In this document: positions 26,597-35,798 of the stretch, in pieces
How the letters are laid out: the number at the start of each line of letters is the position of its first letter
Numbering within the stretch: the first letter of the stretch is position 1
NCBI RefSeq assembly: GCF_003340495.1
Contig: NZ_QASA01000001.1
Location: 5,704,001 to 5,768,000, forward strand
DNA from: Adhaeribacter pallidiroseus
GTDB taxonomy: Bacteria; Bacteroidota; Bacteroidia; Cytophagales; Hymenobacteraceae
Reading direction: 5' to 3'
Length of the DNA: 64,000 nt
Notes under the pieces: model-generated
Database searches by the model: none
Seen by the model: only the letters and a program-made list of their open reading frames with translations
Told to the model about the DNA's origin: nothing
Made by a program: the position numbers and the translations under genes

Positions 26597-27235
26597 TTAG
26601 CGCAGCGATAAAATATACTGCGCCATCTCTTTTGCGTCGCTCTGCGATAAGGTAGGGTGCGGACTCATCGGTACATCGCCCCAGGCACCCGCGCCGCCTT
26701 TTATAATCTTGTTCGATAAATAAGCCAGGTTTTTAGCATTGGCTTCATACTTTTTGGCTACATCCTGGTAGGCAGGACCTACTAACTTCTGATCTATTTT
26801 ATGGCAAGCTAAACAGTCGGATTTGGCAAGAAGGCTTTTGCCTTTCTCAAAATTACCTACAGTAGCCGTTGGGGTGGCCGCTGGCTTAGCGGCTTCTGCT
26901 GGTTTTTCCTGAGTAGGAGCCGCTCCCGCTGTTTTTGCCGGGCTGCTGGCCTGCGACTTATCCGCCTCTGCTGAGGGAGCTTCCGAAGCGGCCGAATGCG
27001 TGCTGGCCGTGGTGCCTAACTTTTCATTATTCGTATCGGGGTTGCCGTTAGCTGCCGTGGCCGTTTGCGCTGGTGCAGCAGGTTGGTTTTTTAAATTTTC
27101 ATCGTAAGCGCTGTCGGCTTTGGCTCGGTAATCAGCATCGTAATACTCTTCGCCGGGTTGCTGTTGGCTAGAGCCCCCACAGCTGGTTAAAAATGCAAAA
27201 CTAAGAGCAGCAAAAAAAATAACTGGTTTGTTCAT
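26597..27235 (-). CDS. Class I cytochrome c lipoprotein
   Basis: This is a membrane-anchored c-type cytochrome of about 212 residues. A lipoprotein signal ends at TSCGG. A long low-complexity Ala/Pro/Thr/Lys linker (about residues 25-125) follows. The C-terminal haem domain has CLACH for covalent haem attachment, then LVGPAYQDVA and the distal Met in DVPMSPHP. The domain resembles small cytochrome c551/c552 electron carriers. The linker probably lets the haem domain reach partners in the periplasm. The start is the ATG at 27235, because the upstream in-frame TTG adds residues before the signal peptide. Confidence 0.87.
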   Translation of the reverse strand: MNKPVIFFAALSFAFLTSCGGSSQQQPGEEYYDADYRAKADSAYDENLKNQPAAPAQTATAANGNPDTNNEKLGTTASTHSAASEAPSAEADKSQASSPAKTAGAAPTQEKPAEAAKPAATPTATVGNFEKGKSLLAKSDCLACHKIDQKLVGPAYQDVAKKYEANAKNLAYLSNKIIKGGAGAWGDVPMSPHPTLSQSDAKEMAQYILSLR

Positions 27236-27640
27236 CGTTATGGAAATAAAGGCGTTCAATTTATTTTAAACTAGTAGTACTTTAAAAATTTAAGCAGGGC
27301 TGTAAACATTTCTGTTTTCCGGGTTTTAACTATTTAGTGACCCGAAAGAGCTGGCCCTTTTTCAGGTACGTACTAAGAGTAGTTCCTGTTACCTGTCGCA
27401 AAACTAGCCACTGCAACCGCACTACCCAAATCTGGTTTTAACTAAAAATTTAAAATTTTATTCTTTTTTAAATTTTACTGCTGCTTTTGTTATTGGTTTA
27501 AATATTACTACTAATTAAACGCTTTTTGGCCGGCGTAAAAATTTAAATAACTCCTAACCTGCGCCCTTTAAAACACCCGCAACTAGCTGGCTTTACCCGC
27601 GTAGAACCTGCCATTCCCTTATCTTTACTTCTCACCAACT
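27236..27640. other. Divergent intergenic region
   Basis: About 400 AT-rich bases separate the cytochrome and MBL genes, and promoters for both should lie here. A TATCTTTA box at 27620-27627 is very close (13 bases) to the MBL start, which would give a very short leader. No gene is seen. Confidence 0.45.
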
Positions 27641-29005
27641 ATGACGATATCTTTTTACGGCGCTGCCCAAACTGTTACGGGCAGCAAACATTTAGTTACG
27701 CTCGAAAATGGCAAACGTATTTTGCTCGACTGTGGCTTACTGCAGGGCAAAGGCGAAAAAAACGACGATTATAACCGCGAATTTGATTTTGAACCGGAAA
27801 AAATTAATTACCTGATTTTGTCGCATGCCCACATTGATCATTCCGGGTTAATTCCCCGGCTCGTAAAAATGGGTTTTTCTGGTCCTATTTTCTGTACGCC
27901 ACCTACTTTAAAACTGTGCGAATTGTTGCTTCGCGATAGTGCCCGCATTCAACAAAGCAACGATATTACCGCCCCGCTGTACGAAGAAGCCGACGTAGAA
28001 GATGCCTTGCAACTTTTCCAAACAGTACCTTACAACGAGTGGTACCACCTCGACGAGGATATTGCGTTACTTTTTTCCGATACAGGCCACGTACTCGGCA
28101 GTGCGGCTATTAACTTAAAATTGCAGGACCAAGGCCAGGAACGCACGCTTTGTTTCAGCGGCGACATTGGCCGTTTTGCCAACCGCATTTTAAAAGAACC
28201 GCAGCCTTGTCCGGCCGCCGAAATAATCTTGTGCGAATCTACGTACGGCGACAAAATACACGATACCCTGGAAAATACCGAAGAACGCTTAGAACAGATT
28301 GTGCAAAAAGTTTGCGTAGAGCGGGGTGGTAAGCTGCTGATTCCGGCTTTTAGCATTGGCCGCACCCAGGAGCTAATTTACTCCTTAAATTATCTTGCTG
28401 AAGAAGGCCGTTTGCCCGAGAACGTGAAAGTTTTTGTGGATAGTCCGTTGTCGGTTTACGCCACGGATATATTGCGGAGCAGCCCGGAGTATTTTAACCA
28501 TACCATGCAGGAATATTTAAAAATTGATTCCGATCCTTTTGGTTTTCCGCAGCTCCATTACATTACCGAAGCCGAAGATTCCCGAGAATTAAATCACTTT
28601 GGCCAACCTTGTGTCATTATCTCGTCGTCGGGTATGATGGAAGCGGGCCGGATTCAGCACCACCTTAAAAATAATTTAGCCGATCCCAACAGTGCCGTGC
28701 TTATTACGGGTTACTGCGAGCCTTCTACCTTGGGAGGGCAGTTGTTTAAAGGAGCGGAAACCGTGCGCATCTTCGGCGAAGAAGTAGCGGTAAAAGCCGA
28801 AATAATGGTCATGAAAGAATACAGCGCCCACGCCGATTACGGCGATATTGCCAAGTTTTTGATGTGCCAGGACAAAGAAAAAATTAAAAAAATATTTTTA
28901 GTGCACGGCGAAAAACGTGTGATGGAGCAGTTGAAAAATGATTTAACTGATTTTGGTTACCCTAATATTGAAATTCCGGATTTCCGGTTGTCGTATGTGG
29001 TGTAG
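27641..29005 (+). CDS. MBL-fold, beta-CASP RNA-processing exonuclease-like protein
   Basis: The 454-residue protein belongs to the metallo-beta-lactamase/beta-CASP family related to CPSF73 and archaeal RNA nucleases. The zinc motif SHAHIDHSG spans residues 61-69. Further ligands are in DTGHVLGSA and SGDIGR. The beta-CASP segment includes ILCESTYGD, IPAFSIGRTQELI and SSSGMMEAGR, and the C-terminal RMMBL part includes YSAHADYGD and LVHGEK. All signature residues are present, so nuclease activity on RNA is likely. It stands alone with a long non-coding stretch after it. Confidence 0.9.
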   Translation: MTISFYGAAQTVTGSKHLVTLENGKRILLDCGLLQGKGEKNDDYNREFDFEPEKINYLILSHAHIDHSGLIPRLVKMGFSGPIFCTPPTLKLCELLLRDSARIQQSNDITAPLYEEADVEDALQLFQTVPYNEWYHLDEDIALLFSDTGHVLGSAAINLKLQDQGQERTLCFSGDIGRFANRILKEPQPCPAAEIILCESTYGDKIHDTLENTEERLEQIVQKVCVERGGKLLIPAFSIGRTQELIYSLNYLAEEGRLPENVKVFVDSPLSVYATDILRSSPEYFNHTMQEYLKIDSDPFGFPQLHYITEAEDSRELNHFGQPCVIISSSGMMEAGRIQHHLKNNLADPNSAVLITGYCEPSTLGGQLFKGAETVRIFGEEVAVKAEIMVMKEYSAHADYGDIAKFLMCQDKEKIKKIFLVHGEKRVMEQLKNDLTDFGYPNIEIPDFRLSYVV

Positions 29006-30077
29006 TTTAGTGATTTTTTGAAAAAAGTTTTGTTCGAGATAGTTGCGACTTTAGCTTTATTTCTGATTGATTAATTTGGCGCGGATTTACTTTTCTGCCT
29101 TGCCAATTGAGTCAGCTTAAATTAAAAAACCTGTTCGCATAGTAAGCAGTTTTGTTTTGCTTCCTAATTAATTCTAAGTATCGGGACAAAAATAAACGTA
29201 AGGATATTTCAAGGTAATGTTTTAGTTATCAATAGTTTATAAGTCAAACAGCGAACAACTAATAACGACCAACTACTTAGTTCGCATAGCGTTTACTGTT
29301 GCTTGGTATCAGATTGAAGTTGTATTATAGTTTAGGTATTGGTTCTTTTTGTCTTGACACAAAAAGAACCAAAAAAACGCAAGACGCTAAAAACCCGCTG
29401 AACAACAGAACAGTTTAGCGTCGGTTTCTGCACCGGGCTCAGGCTATCTGTTGCATAGCAGGCTGGCAAAAATTTAATTTTTTAAAAATTTATCTATCAA
29501 CGGTGTCATTCAGGAGGAACCTATTTAGTTACGCAGGAAAGAGTGTCATTTATCAAAAGTCTTTTTGTAGACACGAAAGTAAATTAGGTTTATGATAGCC
29601 TAAGCAGAAGAAAAGTCCCTCTTTGGAGGTAGGGGGGAGGATAAGTACTACGAAAAAAGGTTAGCCATAGTAATTACAGGTAGGCTATAGTGATTTAGTT
29701 GAACAATTTAGAAACCGGGTAAGCGGGAAAATTAGTTTAAGCATAAATATTAACAAAGTGCTGGCTTTAAAAACCAAGTTTAATTGCCCTTACGAAGATC
29801 GGCCAATAGTGCCGGTAACCAAATTTGTTTACGCTATCGCTAACGGCATTGAGTTAAGTTTTAAAGATTAAGTATCTGAATAAAGCCGCATCTACTCCGT
29901 ATTATAAATTGTAATTAAATAAGTACCACTTTGGTGTAGGAGGAGGGAAATTCCGGGTTCCACGGAGAAATAAGAATGCCAATCCCAAGCAAAATTTAAA
30001 AAATAGCGTAATCGCACATGCGGTATCCTGCTTTTACAGCAAGTATTTACTCCCGTAAAACTTAATTATATTGCATC
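29006..30077. other. Long intergenic region with repeats and decayed sequence
   Basis: This 1.07-kb stretch has no supportable gene. It contains repeat family 2 (29338-29560), a degenerate C/G-rich hairpin (about 29614-29640), and an open stretch at 29757-29871 without a start. That stretch ends FVYAIANGIELSFKD and could be the tail of a lost gene; I do not recognise it. Confidence 0.55.
29338..29560 (+). repeat. Dispersed repeat family 2, copy 1
   Basis: It begins with a palindrome (GGTTCTTTTTGT, 6-base loop, ACAAAAAGAACC). The block ACAGAACAGTTTAGCGTCGG follows, and then a weaker block near GTCATTCAGGAGGAACCTAT. The inverted, about 85-90% similar copy is at 32290-32514. No ORF is carried. 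Confidence 0.8.
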
Positions 30078-31742
30078 ATGAAAGCTCCCACTCTGCTTGC
30101 GGCGGCCCGGCTCAGGTTTATTCTGCTGCTGTTAATTTTACTAGTAAACCAAGTGCAAGCCCAAAAGTCGGTATTTACTCGCCAGGATACCTTACGCGGT
30201 TCCATTACGCCGGAGCGGGCCTGGTGGGATTTAACGCATTACCATTTGGATATTCGCGTGGACCCTGCTGCTAAAACCATTCGGGGCGTAAATACCATTT
30301 CGTACAAAGTAGTAGAGCCGCAGAAAACCATGCAAATAGATTTACAACCGCCGTTAAAAATCGAAAAAGTAGAACAAAATGGCAAAACCCTTTCTTTTCA
30401 GCGCGATGGGAATGCGTATTTTATTACTTTAAACGAACCCCAAAATGCGGGTACATCGCATAAAGTAGCGGTTTTTTACAGCGGGGTGCCGCAGGTTAGT
30501 AAAAACCCGCCCTGGAGCGGCGGCATCACCTGGCAGCAAGACAAGCAAGGCAATCCGTTTGTGGCTACCTCGTGCCAGGGCGATGGCGCCAGTTTGTGGT
30601 GGCCCTGCAAAGATCACATGTACGACGAGCCCGACAGCATGCAAATAAGCGTAACCGTACCCGAAAAGTTAACCGATGTATCGAACGGCCGGCTTCGGAA
30701 AGTAGTGCCGAATAACGATGGTACCCGCACTTTTCACTGGGCCGTTACCAATCCCATCAATAACTACGGGGTAAATATCAACATCGGGGATTACGTAAAC
30801 TTTTCGGAAAAATATAAAGGCGAAAAAGGCGTTTTGGATTGTAACTATTACGTGCTGCGCCAGGATTTAGAAAAAGCGAAAAAGCAATTTAAAGAAGTAC
30901 CGCGCATGTTGCAGGCCTTCGAACATTGGTTTGGCCCGTACCCATTTTACGAAGATAGTTATAAGCTGGTGCAAGTTCCTTATTTGGGCATGGAGCACCA
31001 AAGCTCGGTTACCTACGGCAATAAATTCCAAAATGGCTATTTAGGCAAAGATTTAAGCGGCTCGGGCTGGGGTTTAAAGTTTGATTTTATTATTGTGCAC
31101 GAATCAGGGCACGAGTGGTTTGCTAACAACATTACCTACAAAGATGTGGCCGATATGTGGATTCACGAAAGCTTTACCGCTTATTCCGAAAACTTGTTCC
31201 TGGACTATCATTTCGGTAAAAAAGCCAGCAGCGAATACGTAATTGGTACCCGCAAAAACATAAAAAATGATATTCCGATTATTGGTTATTACAACGTAAA
31301 CAACAGTGGCTCCGGCGATATGTATTACAAAGGTGCCAACATGCTGCACACCCTGCGCCAGGTAGTAAATAACGACGAAAAATGGCGAGCCATGCTACGC
31401 GGCTTGAACAAAGAATTCTACCACCAAACCGTAACTTCGGCCCAAATAGAAAATTACTTAAGTAAACAAACAGGCCGCGACTTATCTACTTTCTTCCAGC
31501 AATATTTGCGCGATGTGCGTATTCCGCAGCTCGAGTACCAGTTGCGCAATAACAAACTGGCTTACCGCTGGGCAAACTGCGTTCCGGGTTTTAATTTACC
31601 GGTAAAAGTTACCGTTAACGACCAGGAAAAATGGCTGGAACCCACTACCGCGTGGCAGGAAATACCTCAAGTGCCCGCTACGGCAACTTTCCGGGTAACC
31701 CCCGATTTTTACGTAACTACTGCTTTAACCAACAATCAATAA
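30078..31742 (+). CDS. M1 family metallopeptidase (secreted)
   Basis: This zinc aminopeptidase-family protein (554 aa) has a signal peptide (about 1-29, ending VQAQ). The catalytic HExxH is HESGH at residues 341-345, with the third zinc ligand Glu at about residue 364 (HESFTAY). The exopeptidase loop is YLGMEHQSSVTYGN (about residue 310). The N-terminal saddle domain contains YHLDIRVDPAAKTIRGVNTI. Residues for activity are all present. It is shorter than full M1 enzymes because the helical C-terminal domain is reduced, as in many Bacteroidota homologues. It should act in the periplasm or outside the cell, freeing amino acids from peptides. Confidence 0.9.
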   Translation: MKAPTLLAAARLRFILLLLILLVNQVQAQKSVFTRQDTLRGSITPERAWWDLTHYHLDIRVDPAAKTIRGVNTISYKVVEPQKTMQIDLQPPLKIEKVEQNGKTLSFQRDGNAYFITLNEPQNAGTSHKVAVFYSGVPQVSKNPPWSGGITWQQDKQGNPFVATSCQGDGASLWWPCKDHMYDEPDSMQISVTVPEKLTDVSNGRLRKVVPNNDGTRTFHWAVTNPINNYGVNINIGDYVNFSEKYKGEKGVLDCNYYVLRQDLEKAKKQFKEVPRMLQAFEHWFGPYPFYEDSYKLVQVPYLGMEHQSSVTYGNKFQNGYLGKDLSGSGWGLKFDFIIVHESGHEWFANNITYKDVADMWIHESFTAYSENLFLDYHFGKKASSEYVIGTRKNIKNDIPIIGYYNVNNSGSGDMYYKGANMLHTLRQVVNNDEKWRAMLRGLNKEFYHQTVTSAQIENYLSKQTGRDLSTFFQQYLRDVRIPQLEYQLRNNKLAYRWANCVPGFNLPVKVTVNDQEKWLEPTTAWQEIPQVPATATFRVTPDFYVTTALTNNQ

Positions 31743-31774
31743 ATAATCATTTACATACTAATCTTAAAATTTAC

Positions 31775-32056
31775 ATGATTCAAGTAAACGAGTATTTCAA
31801 CGGCGCTGTTAAATCCTTGGCTTATCAAACCCCGGCGGGTAAATCTTCGGTAGGCGTTATCAATCCGGGCACTTACGAGTTTGGTACGGGCCAGCCCGAA
31901 ATTATGACCATTACGGAAGGCAGCTTAGAAGTTTTGTTACCCGAAACTACTACTTGGCAAACTTATGCAGCAGGGCGGGTTTTTAACGTACCCGGCAATT
32001 CCTCTTTTCAGGTGCGCACCGAAGAACAAACGGCTTATCTGTGTCAGTACCGTTAA
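31775..32056 (+). CDS. ppnP: Pyrimidine/purine nucleoside phosphorylase (PpnP/YaiE family)
   Basis: The 93-residue protein is a one-domain cupin of the DUF1255/PpnP family, which phosphorolyses several nucleosides to base and ribose-1-phosphate. Diagnostic segments are NEYFNGAVKSLAY, GVINPGTYEFGTGQPE and SFQVRTEEQTAYLCQY. Length matches the E. coli enzyme closely. The frame is open further upstream into the M1 gene, but the ATG at 31775 begins exactly at the conserved domain. It starts 33 bases after the M1 stop. Confidence 0.92.
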   Translation: MIQVNEYFNGAVKSLAYQTPAGKSSVGVINPGTYEFGTGQPEIMTITEGSLEVLLPETTTWQTYAAGRVFNVPGNSSFQVRTEEQTAYLCQYR

Positions 32057-32743
32057 ATGAAAAGACACAAGTAGCAAGATATTAGATGTTAGACTCTTGA
32101 GTAATTAACTACTGCGCATCAATGCTTTATGTAAAATAACGATACTAATTATCGTAAATTGATTTTGCCTTTTACGTACAACCGACAGCTAATTTAGGTA
32201 TTGCTTTTAAGCCTTTAAGTAAAACTTAATTCCTGTTGTATCTACAGAAAATAAGCAGCTTAGTAATTCTTGATTATTGCTGTTTTTTTAGGCGGGAACC
32301 ATTCTGCTACGTAGCCAAATAGTCTCCTCCTAAATGACGCCGTGGATAAATTGACAGTGTGGCTTGTATTTTTAAAATTTTACTCGCCAGCTATAAAACA
32401 AACAGCGTTAGCCAGGTGCAGAAACCGACGCTAAACTGTTCTGTTGGTCAGCGCGTTTTTAGTATCTTGCTTGTGTATTGGTTCTTTTTGTGTCAATACA
32501 AAAAGAACCAATACTTGAGCAATAAAACAACTGCACTTAGCAATTAAGCAATATCAGGAGCTGTGCGAACGGTAACTTTTAGCTGATTCGATTTAATCTG
32601 TAAGTCCCGGAATTAACTTCCGCGTCATAGCAAGTTCATAATTACTTTGCCTGACCTAAACAATTTGCTAAAGAAAATTCAAGCAACTCCAGCTATTATT
32701 TAAACATCGCGTAAAAGAAAATTTAAAAAAATCTTTTACACGC
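32057..32743. other. Intergenic region with two repeat types
   Basis: About 690 bases after ppnP hold the short AGACACAAGTAGCAAGATATTAG motif at 32062-32094 and the inverted copy of repeat family 2 at 32290-32514. The short ORF at 32359-32547 is repeat sequence and is not a gene. Nothing else is seen. Confidence 0.55.
32290..32514 (-). repeat. Dispersed repeat family 2, copy 2 (inverted)
   Basis: The reverse complement of this stretch reproduces 29338-29560: palindrome with ACAAAAAGAACC arms, the ACAGAACAGTTTAGCGTCGG block, and the GTCATTTAGGAGGA block. The two copies bracket the M1 peptidase-ppnP segment of about 2.7 kb in inverted orientation. Confidence 0.8.
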
Positions 32744-33478
32744 ATGAATTTAGCAGAAAATACCATTTTAATAACCGGCGGCGCCTCCGGCATTGGTTTA
32801 GCCTTGGCCGAACGGTTTTTACAAGCGGGTAGTACGGTTATTGTTTGCGGTCGCCGCTCCGATAAGTTACAGGAAGCACAGGCCAAACACCCGCAACTAC
32901 ACACCCACGTCTGCGATGTAGGTCAGGAAACTGATCGGCAGGAATTATTTAATTATGTAACCAGCACCTTCCCGGAACTAAATGTATTAATAAACAATGC
33001 CGGTATTCAAAACCGCCAGCCTATTGTGGGCAATTCTCGGCCCTGGTCTTTTCATCAGGCCGAAATAGCCATTAACCTGGAAGCTCCTATCCATTTAGCC
33101 ATGTTGTTTACACCGCATTTGCAGCAACAGCCGCAATCGTACATTATAAATGTTACTTCTGGTTTAGCCTTTGCTCCCCTGGCCCAGGCGGCTATTTACA
33201 GTGCTACCAAAGCAGCTTTGCATTCGTTTACCTTATCGCTGCGGCATCAATTAGCCAATACAACAGTTAACGTTTTAGAAATTGTGCCACCCGCCGTTCA
33301 AACCGATTTAAGCGGAGCGGGTATTCATACTTTTGGCGCACCTTTAAACGAATTTACCGATGGCATTGTAGCCGGCTTAGCGCGCGGCGACGAAGAAGTA
33401 GGCTACGGCACTTCCGAAATAAGCCGGAAAGCCTCGCGCGAGCAGTTAAACGAAATTTTTAAACGCATGAACGGCTGA
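32744..33478 (+). CDS. Short-chain dehydrogenase/reductase (DltE-like)
   Basis: The 244-residue protein is a classical SDR with the cofactor motif TGGASGIG at residues 11-18, the NNAG motif in LINNAGIQ, the active-site Ser in NVTSGLAF and the catalytic YSATK. An Arg-Arg pair after the second strand (CGRRSDK) favours NADP(H). It resembles the DltE-type SDR group; the substrate is unknown. The ATG at 32744 is well placed. Confidence 0.88.
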   Translation: MNLAENTILITGGASGIGLALAERFLQAGSTVIVCGRRSDKLQEAQAKHPQLHTHVCDVGQETDRQELFNYVTSTFPELNVLINNAGIQNRQPIVGNSRPWSFHQAEIAINLEAPIHLAMLFTPHLQQQPQSYIINVTSGLAFAPLAQAAIYSATKAALHSFTLSLRHQLANTTVNVLEIVPPAVQTDLSGAGIHTFGAPLNEFTDGIVAGLARGDEEVGYGTSEISRKASREQLNEIFKRMNG

Positions 33479-33563
33479 TTCCCAAGCGCTTTTTTAAATT
33501 TTTGCAAACCCAGTTAGATTTGGGAGTAAACACGACTGGTTTTACTTCTCCTGAATTTAACTT

Positions 33564-33571
33564 TACCTTTA
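33564..33571 (+). promoter_or_regulatory. Promoter-like -7 box TACCTTTA before the S1/P1 nuclease
   Basis: TACCTTTA fits the Bacteroidota TAnnTTTG pattern except for the last base. It lies 54 bases before the start codon. I cannot define the -33 element with confidence. Confidence 0.35.
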
Positions 33572-33625
33572 CATTAATAGCCGGATTAATAGGTTATTTT
33601 GTAAAGTTTAGTTGTTATAATATTC

Positions 33626-34393
33626 ATGAAAAAAGTATTTAGTTTTTTATTGATTTTCCCTTTCCTCATTAACCAGGCATTGGCTTATGGTCAAACCGGG
33701 CATCGGGTAGTGGGCTTGGTAGCGGAGCAGCATTTAAGTAAAAAAGCCCGCAAAAAAGTATTGCAAATTTTAGCTAATAACTCGCTGGCCGAGGTAGCCA
33801 ATTACATGGACGACGTAAAATCCGATCATGCCTACGATCACACGCACGATTGGCACTGGGTTACCATACCGGACAGCCTGAAATACGAGCAAACCCAAAA
33901 AAATCCGCACGGCGACGTAATCATGAAAATTGAAGAAATGGTGCAGTCGCTCAAATCCGGCAAGTTAACGGCTGCCCAGGAACAAGAAAATTTAAAATTT
34001 CTGGTTCATCTGGTAGGCGATCTGCACCAGCCCTTGCACGTAGGCAGTAAAGACGATATGGGAGGTAATAACGTAAAGTTGCAATGGTTTGGCCAAAACT
34101 CGAACTTACACCGGGTCTGGGATAGCGATATTATTGAAGGCAAAGATTTAAGCTACACCGAACTAACGGCGTTTTTAGGGGAACCCGATAAAGCGCAAAT
34201 AAAAAACTGGCAAAGCACCAACGTACGAGCTTGGGCCACCGAAATGATGATTTACCGGCCGCAAGTATACGCTATTCCTGCCGATGGAAAATTAGGTTAC
34301 CGGTATTCCTATGATAACTTCAATACCATCCAAAAATTACTCTTACAAGGTGGCATCCGGTTGGCGGGTTTATTAAACGAAATTTACGGGTAA
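33626..34393 (+). CDS. S1/P1 family nuclease (secreted)
   Basis: This zinc-dependent, single-strand-preferring nuclease/nucleotidase has 255 residues. A signal peptide (1-20, ending NQALA) is followed by GQTGHRVVG at the mature N-terminus. Zinc ligands follow in YMDDVK, the DHTHDWHWV cluster, HLVGDLHQPLHVG and NLHRVWDSDII. In most relatives the mature chain opens with a Trp that helps bind zinc; here the residue before GQTG is Tyr, an unusual change. Otherwise the active site is complete. It should degrade nucleic acids in the periplasm or medium for phosphate and nucleoside uptake. Confidence 0.9.
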   Translation: MKKVFSFLLIFPFLINQALAYGQTGHRVVGLVAEQHLSKKARKKVLQILANNSLAEVANYMDDVKSDHAYDHTHDWHWVTIPDSLKYEQTQKNPHGDVIMKIEEMVQSLKSGKLTAAQEQENLKFLVHLVGDLHQPLHVGSKDDMGGNNVKLQWFGQNSNLHRVWDSDIIEGKDLSYTELTAFLGEPDKAQIKNWQSTNVRAWATEMMIYRPQVYAIPADGKLGYRYSYDNFNTIQKLLLQGGIRLAGLLNEIYG

Positions 34394-34418
34394 GAGCTTA
34401 GTTAAGAATTAAATTTTA

Positions 34419-34456
34419 AAAATGCCCGGTCAAGAGAAATTTTAATCGGGCATTTT
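34419..34456 (+). terminator. Rho-independent terminator after the S1/P1 nuclease
   Basis: Perfect 10-bp stem AAAATGCCCG / CGGGCATTTT with an 18-base loop, ending in T4, 26 bases after the stop codon. Confidence 0.75.
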
Positions 34457-34660
34457 CTAGTTAAAGCCAACCAGTAGAATAGTACCCGTTCCTGAAAACT
34501 GGTTTTTAAGTTTGTAGTAGCCTAATGTTGTTTGCCTGTTACTTTTAACCCGTAAGAGTTTTGCTGTGCCTTGGCTTAAAAGTATAGGAAAACGGATTTG
34601 CTGTTTAGACCTAAAACACGCAGTTGTACGAACCTACCAATAAACTCCCACCAAATCGAC

Positions 34661-34668
34661 TACCTTTG
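34661..34668 (+). promoter_or_regulatory. Promoter -7 box TACCTTTG before ypdA
   Basis: TACCTTTG, followed by C as in the boxes before 21684 and 22878, matches TAnnTTTG. It is 63 bases before the ypdA start. No clean -33 element is visible. Confidence 0.4.
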
Positions 34669-34731
34669 CGTTTGTAACGTAGTTACGGTTTGTATAATAA
34701 AACCAACAACTAGTTGGTATCAAAAATAAGT

Positions 34732-35712
34732 ATGATGGAGTACCCTTTTATTGATGTTCTTATTATTGGTGCTGGTCCTATTGGGCTGGCTTGTGGCCTG
34801 GAAGCCAAAAAAGCTGGGTATTCGTACCTCATTGTGGAGAAAGGTTGCCTGGTAAATTCCTTATATAAATACCCTTTAAACATGACCTTTTTCTCTACCG
34901 CCGACCGGCTGGAGATAGGCGGAATTCCCTTTGCTTCTATCCAGGCTAAACCTAATCGCCCCGAAGCGCTGGAGTATTACCGCCGGGTAACTGATTCGCA
35001 AGGATTAAATATAAACTTATTCGAAGAAGTAACCGCCTTAGAAGAAGCCGCAGGTATTTATCAAATTCAAACTTCCAAAAATACTTACCAGGCAAAGCAC
35101 GTTATTATTGCCATTGGCTTTTACGATGTGCCTAATCTCCTGAACATTCCCGGCGAATATTTATCTAAAGTTCGCCATTACTACTTCGATCCACATTTTT
35201 ATTACAAACAGAAAATTATAGTAATTGGCGCCAATAACTCGGCCGCCGATGTAGCCCTGGAAACCTACCGCAAAGGTGCCGAAGTAACCATGATTATCCG
35301 GGAAGCCGAACTGGGCCGCATAAAATACTGGACCAAACCCGACCTCGAGAATCGCATTCAGGAAGGTTCTGTTAAAGCGTATTTCCAATCGCACTTGCTG
35401 GCTGTGCGCGAAAACGAAGTAGACGTGCAAACCCCCGACGGCCAGATAACCATCCCGAACGACTATGTACTTGCCATGACGGGCTACCAACCGCAGTTTC
35501 ATTTACTCGAAAAGTTTGGCATAACCTTATCTCCCGACTTAAAACGCCATCCGCAGTACCATCCCGAAACGATGGAAACTAACCGGAAAAACGTATTTCT
35601 GGCCGGCGTTATTTGCGGCGGTATGGACACGCACATCTGGTTCATCGAAAATTCGCGGGAGCACGCCGTTAAAATCATCCAGCATATTCAGAAGCAAACT
35701 CCAACAGTATAA
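34732..35712 (+). CDS. ypdA: YpdA-family FAD-dependent (bacillithiol disulfide-type) reductase
   Basis: The 326-residue flavoprotein belongs to the YpdA group, thought to reduce bacillithiol disulfide with NADPH. The FAD motif is IIGAGPIGLACG (about residues 10-21). The YpdA hallmark NMTFFSTADRLEIGGIPF follows, then the NAD(P)H motif VIGANNSAADVA (about 163-174). A late GVICGGMDTHIWFIENSREHA closes the FAD site. Several starts are possible: TTG 34714 and ATG 34732 or 34735. I chose ATG 34732. A decayed fragment of a similar gene lies 1.5 kb downstream. Whether this organism makes bacillithiol cannot be judged here. Confidence 0.87.
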   Translation: MMEYPFIDVLIIGAGPIGLACGLEAKKAGYSYLIVEKGCLVNSLYKYPLNMTFFSTADRLEIGGIPFASIQAKPNRPEALEYYRRVTDSQGLNINLFEEVTALEEAAGIYQIQTSKNTYQAKHVIIAIGFYDVPNLLNIPGEYLSKVRHYYFDPHFYYKQKIIVIGANNSAADVALETYRKGAEVTMIIREAELGRIKYWTKPDLENRIQEGSVKAYFQSHLLAVRENEVDVQTPDGQITIPNDYVLAMTGYQPQFHLLEKFGITLSPDLKRHPQYHPETMETNRKNVFLAGVICGGMDTHIWFIENSREHAVKIIQHIQKQTPTV

Positions 35713-35798
35713 CGTTCCAATCAAATAAATACGTGCTAATATTTGGGAAACTGTTTTAAACAGTTCCTCATTTGCTGTTTTTTAAAATTTGAGGTAAC

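Larger units (their letters stand above)
34394..34731. other. Intergenic region with terminator and promoter box
   Basis: About 340 bases hold the S1/P1 terminator (34419-34456) and the TACCTTTG box (34661-34668) before ypdA. No gene is seen between them. Confidence 0.5.

Noticed and set aside
29338-32514. Composite transposon bounded by repeat family 2
   Set aside because: No transposase and no target-site duplication that I could see; the genes between look like ordinary chromosomal genes. Kept only as inverted repeats.
32359-32547. 62-codon plus-strand ORF after ppnP
   Set aside because: It is made of repeat family 2 sequence, and the other copy does not encode it.
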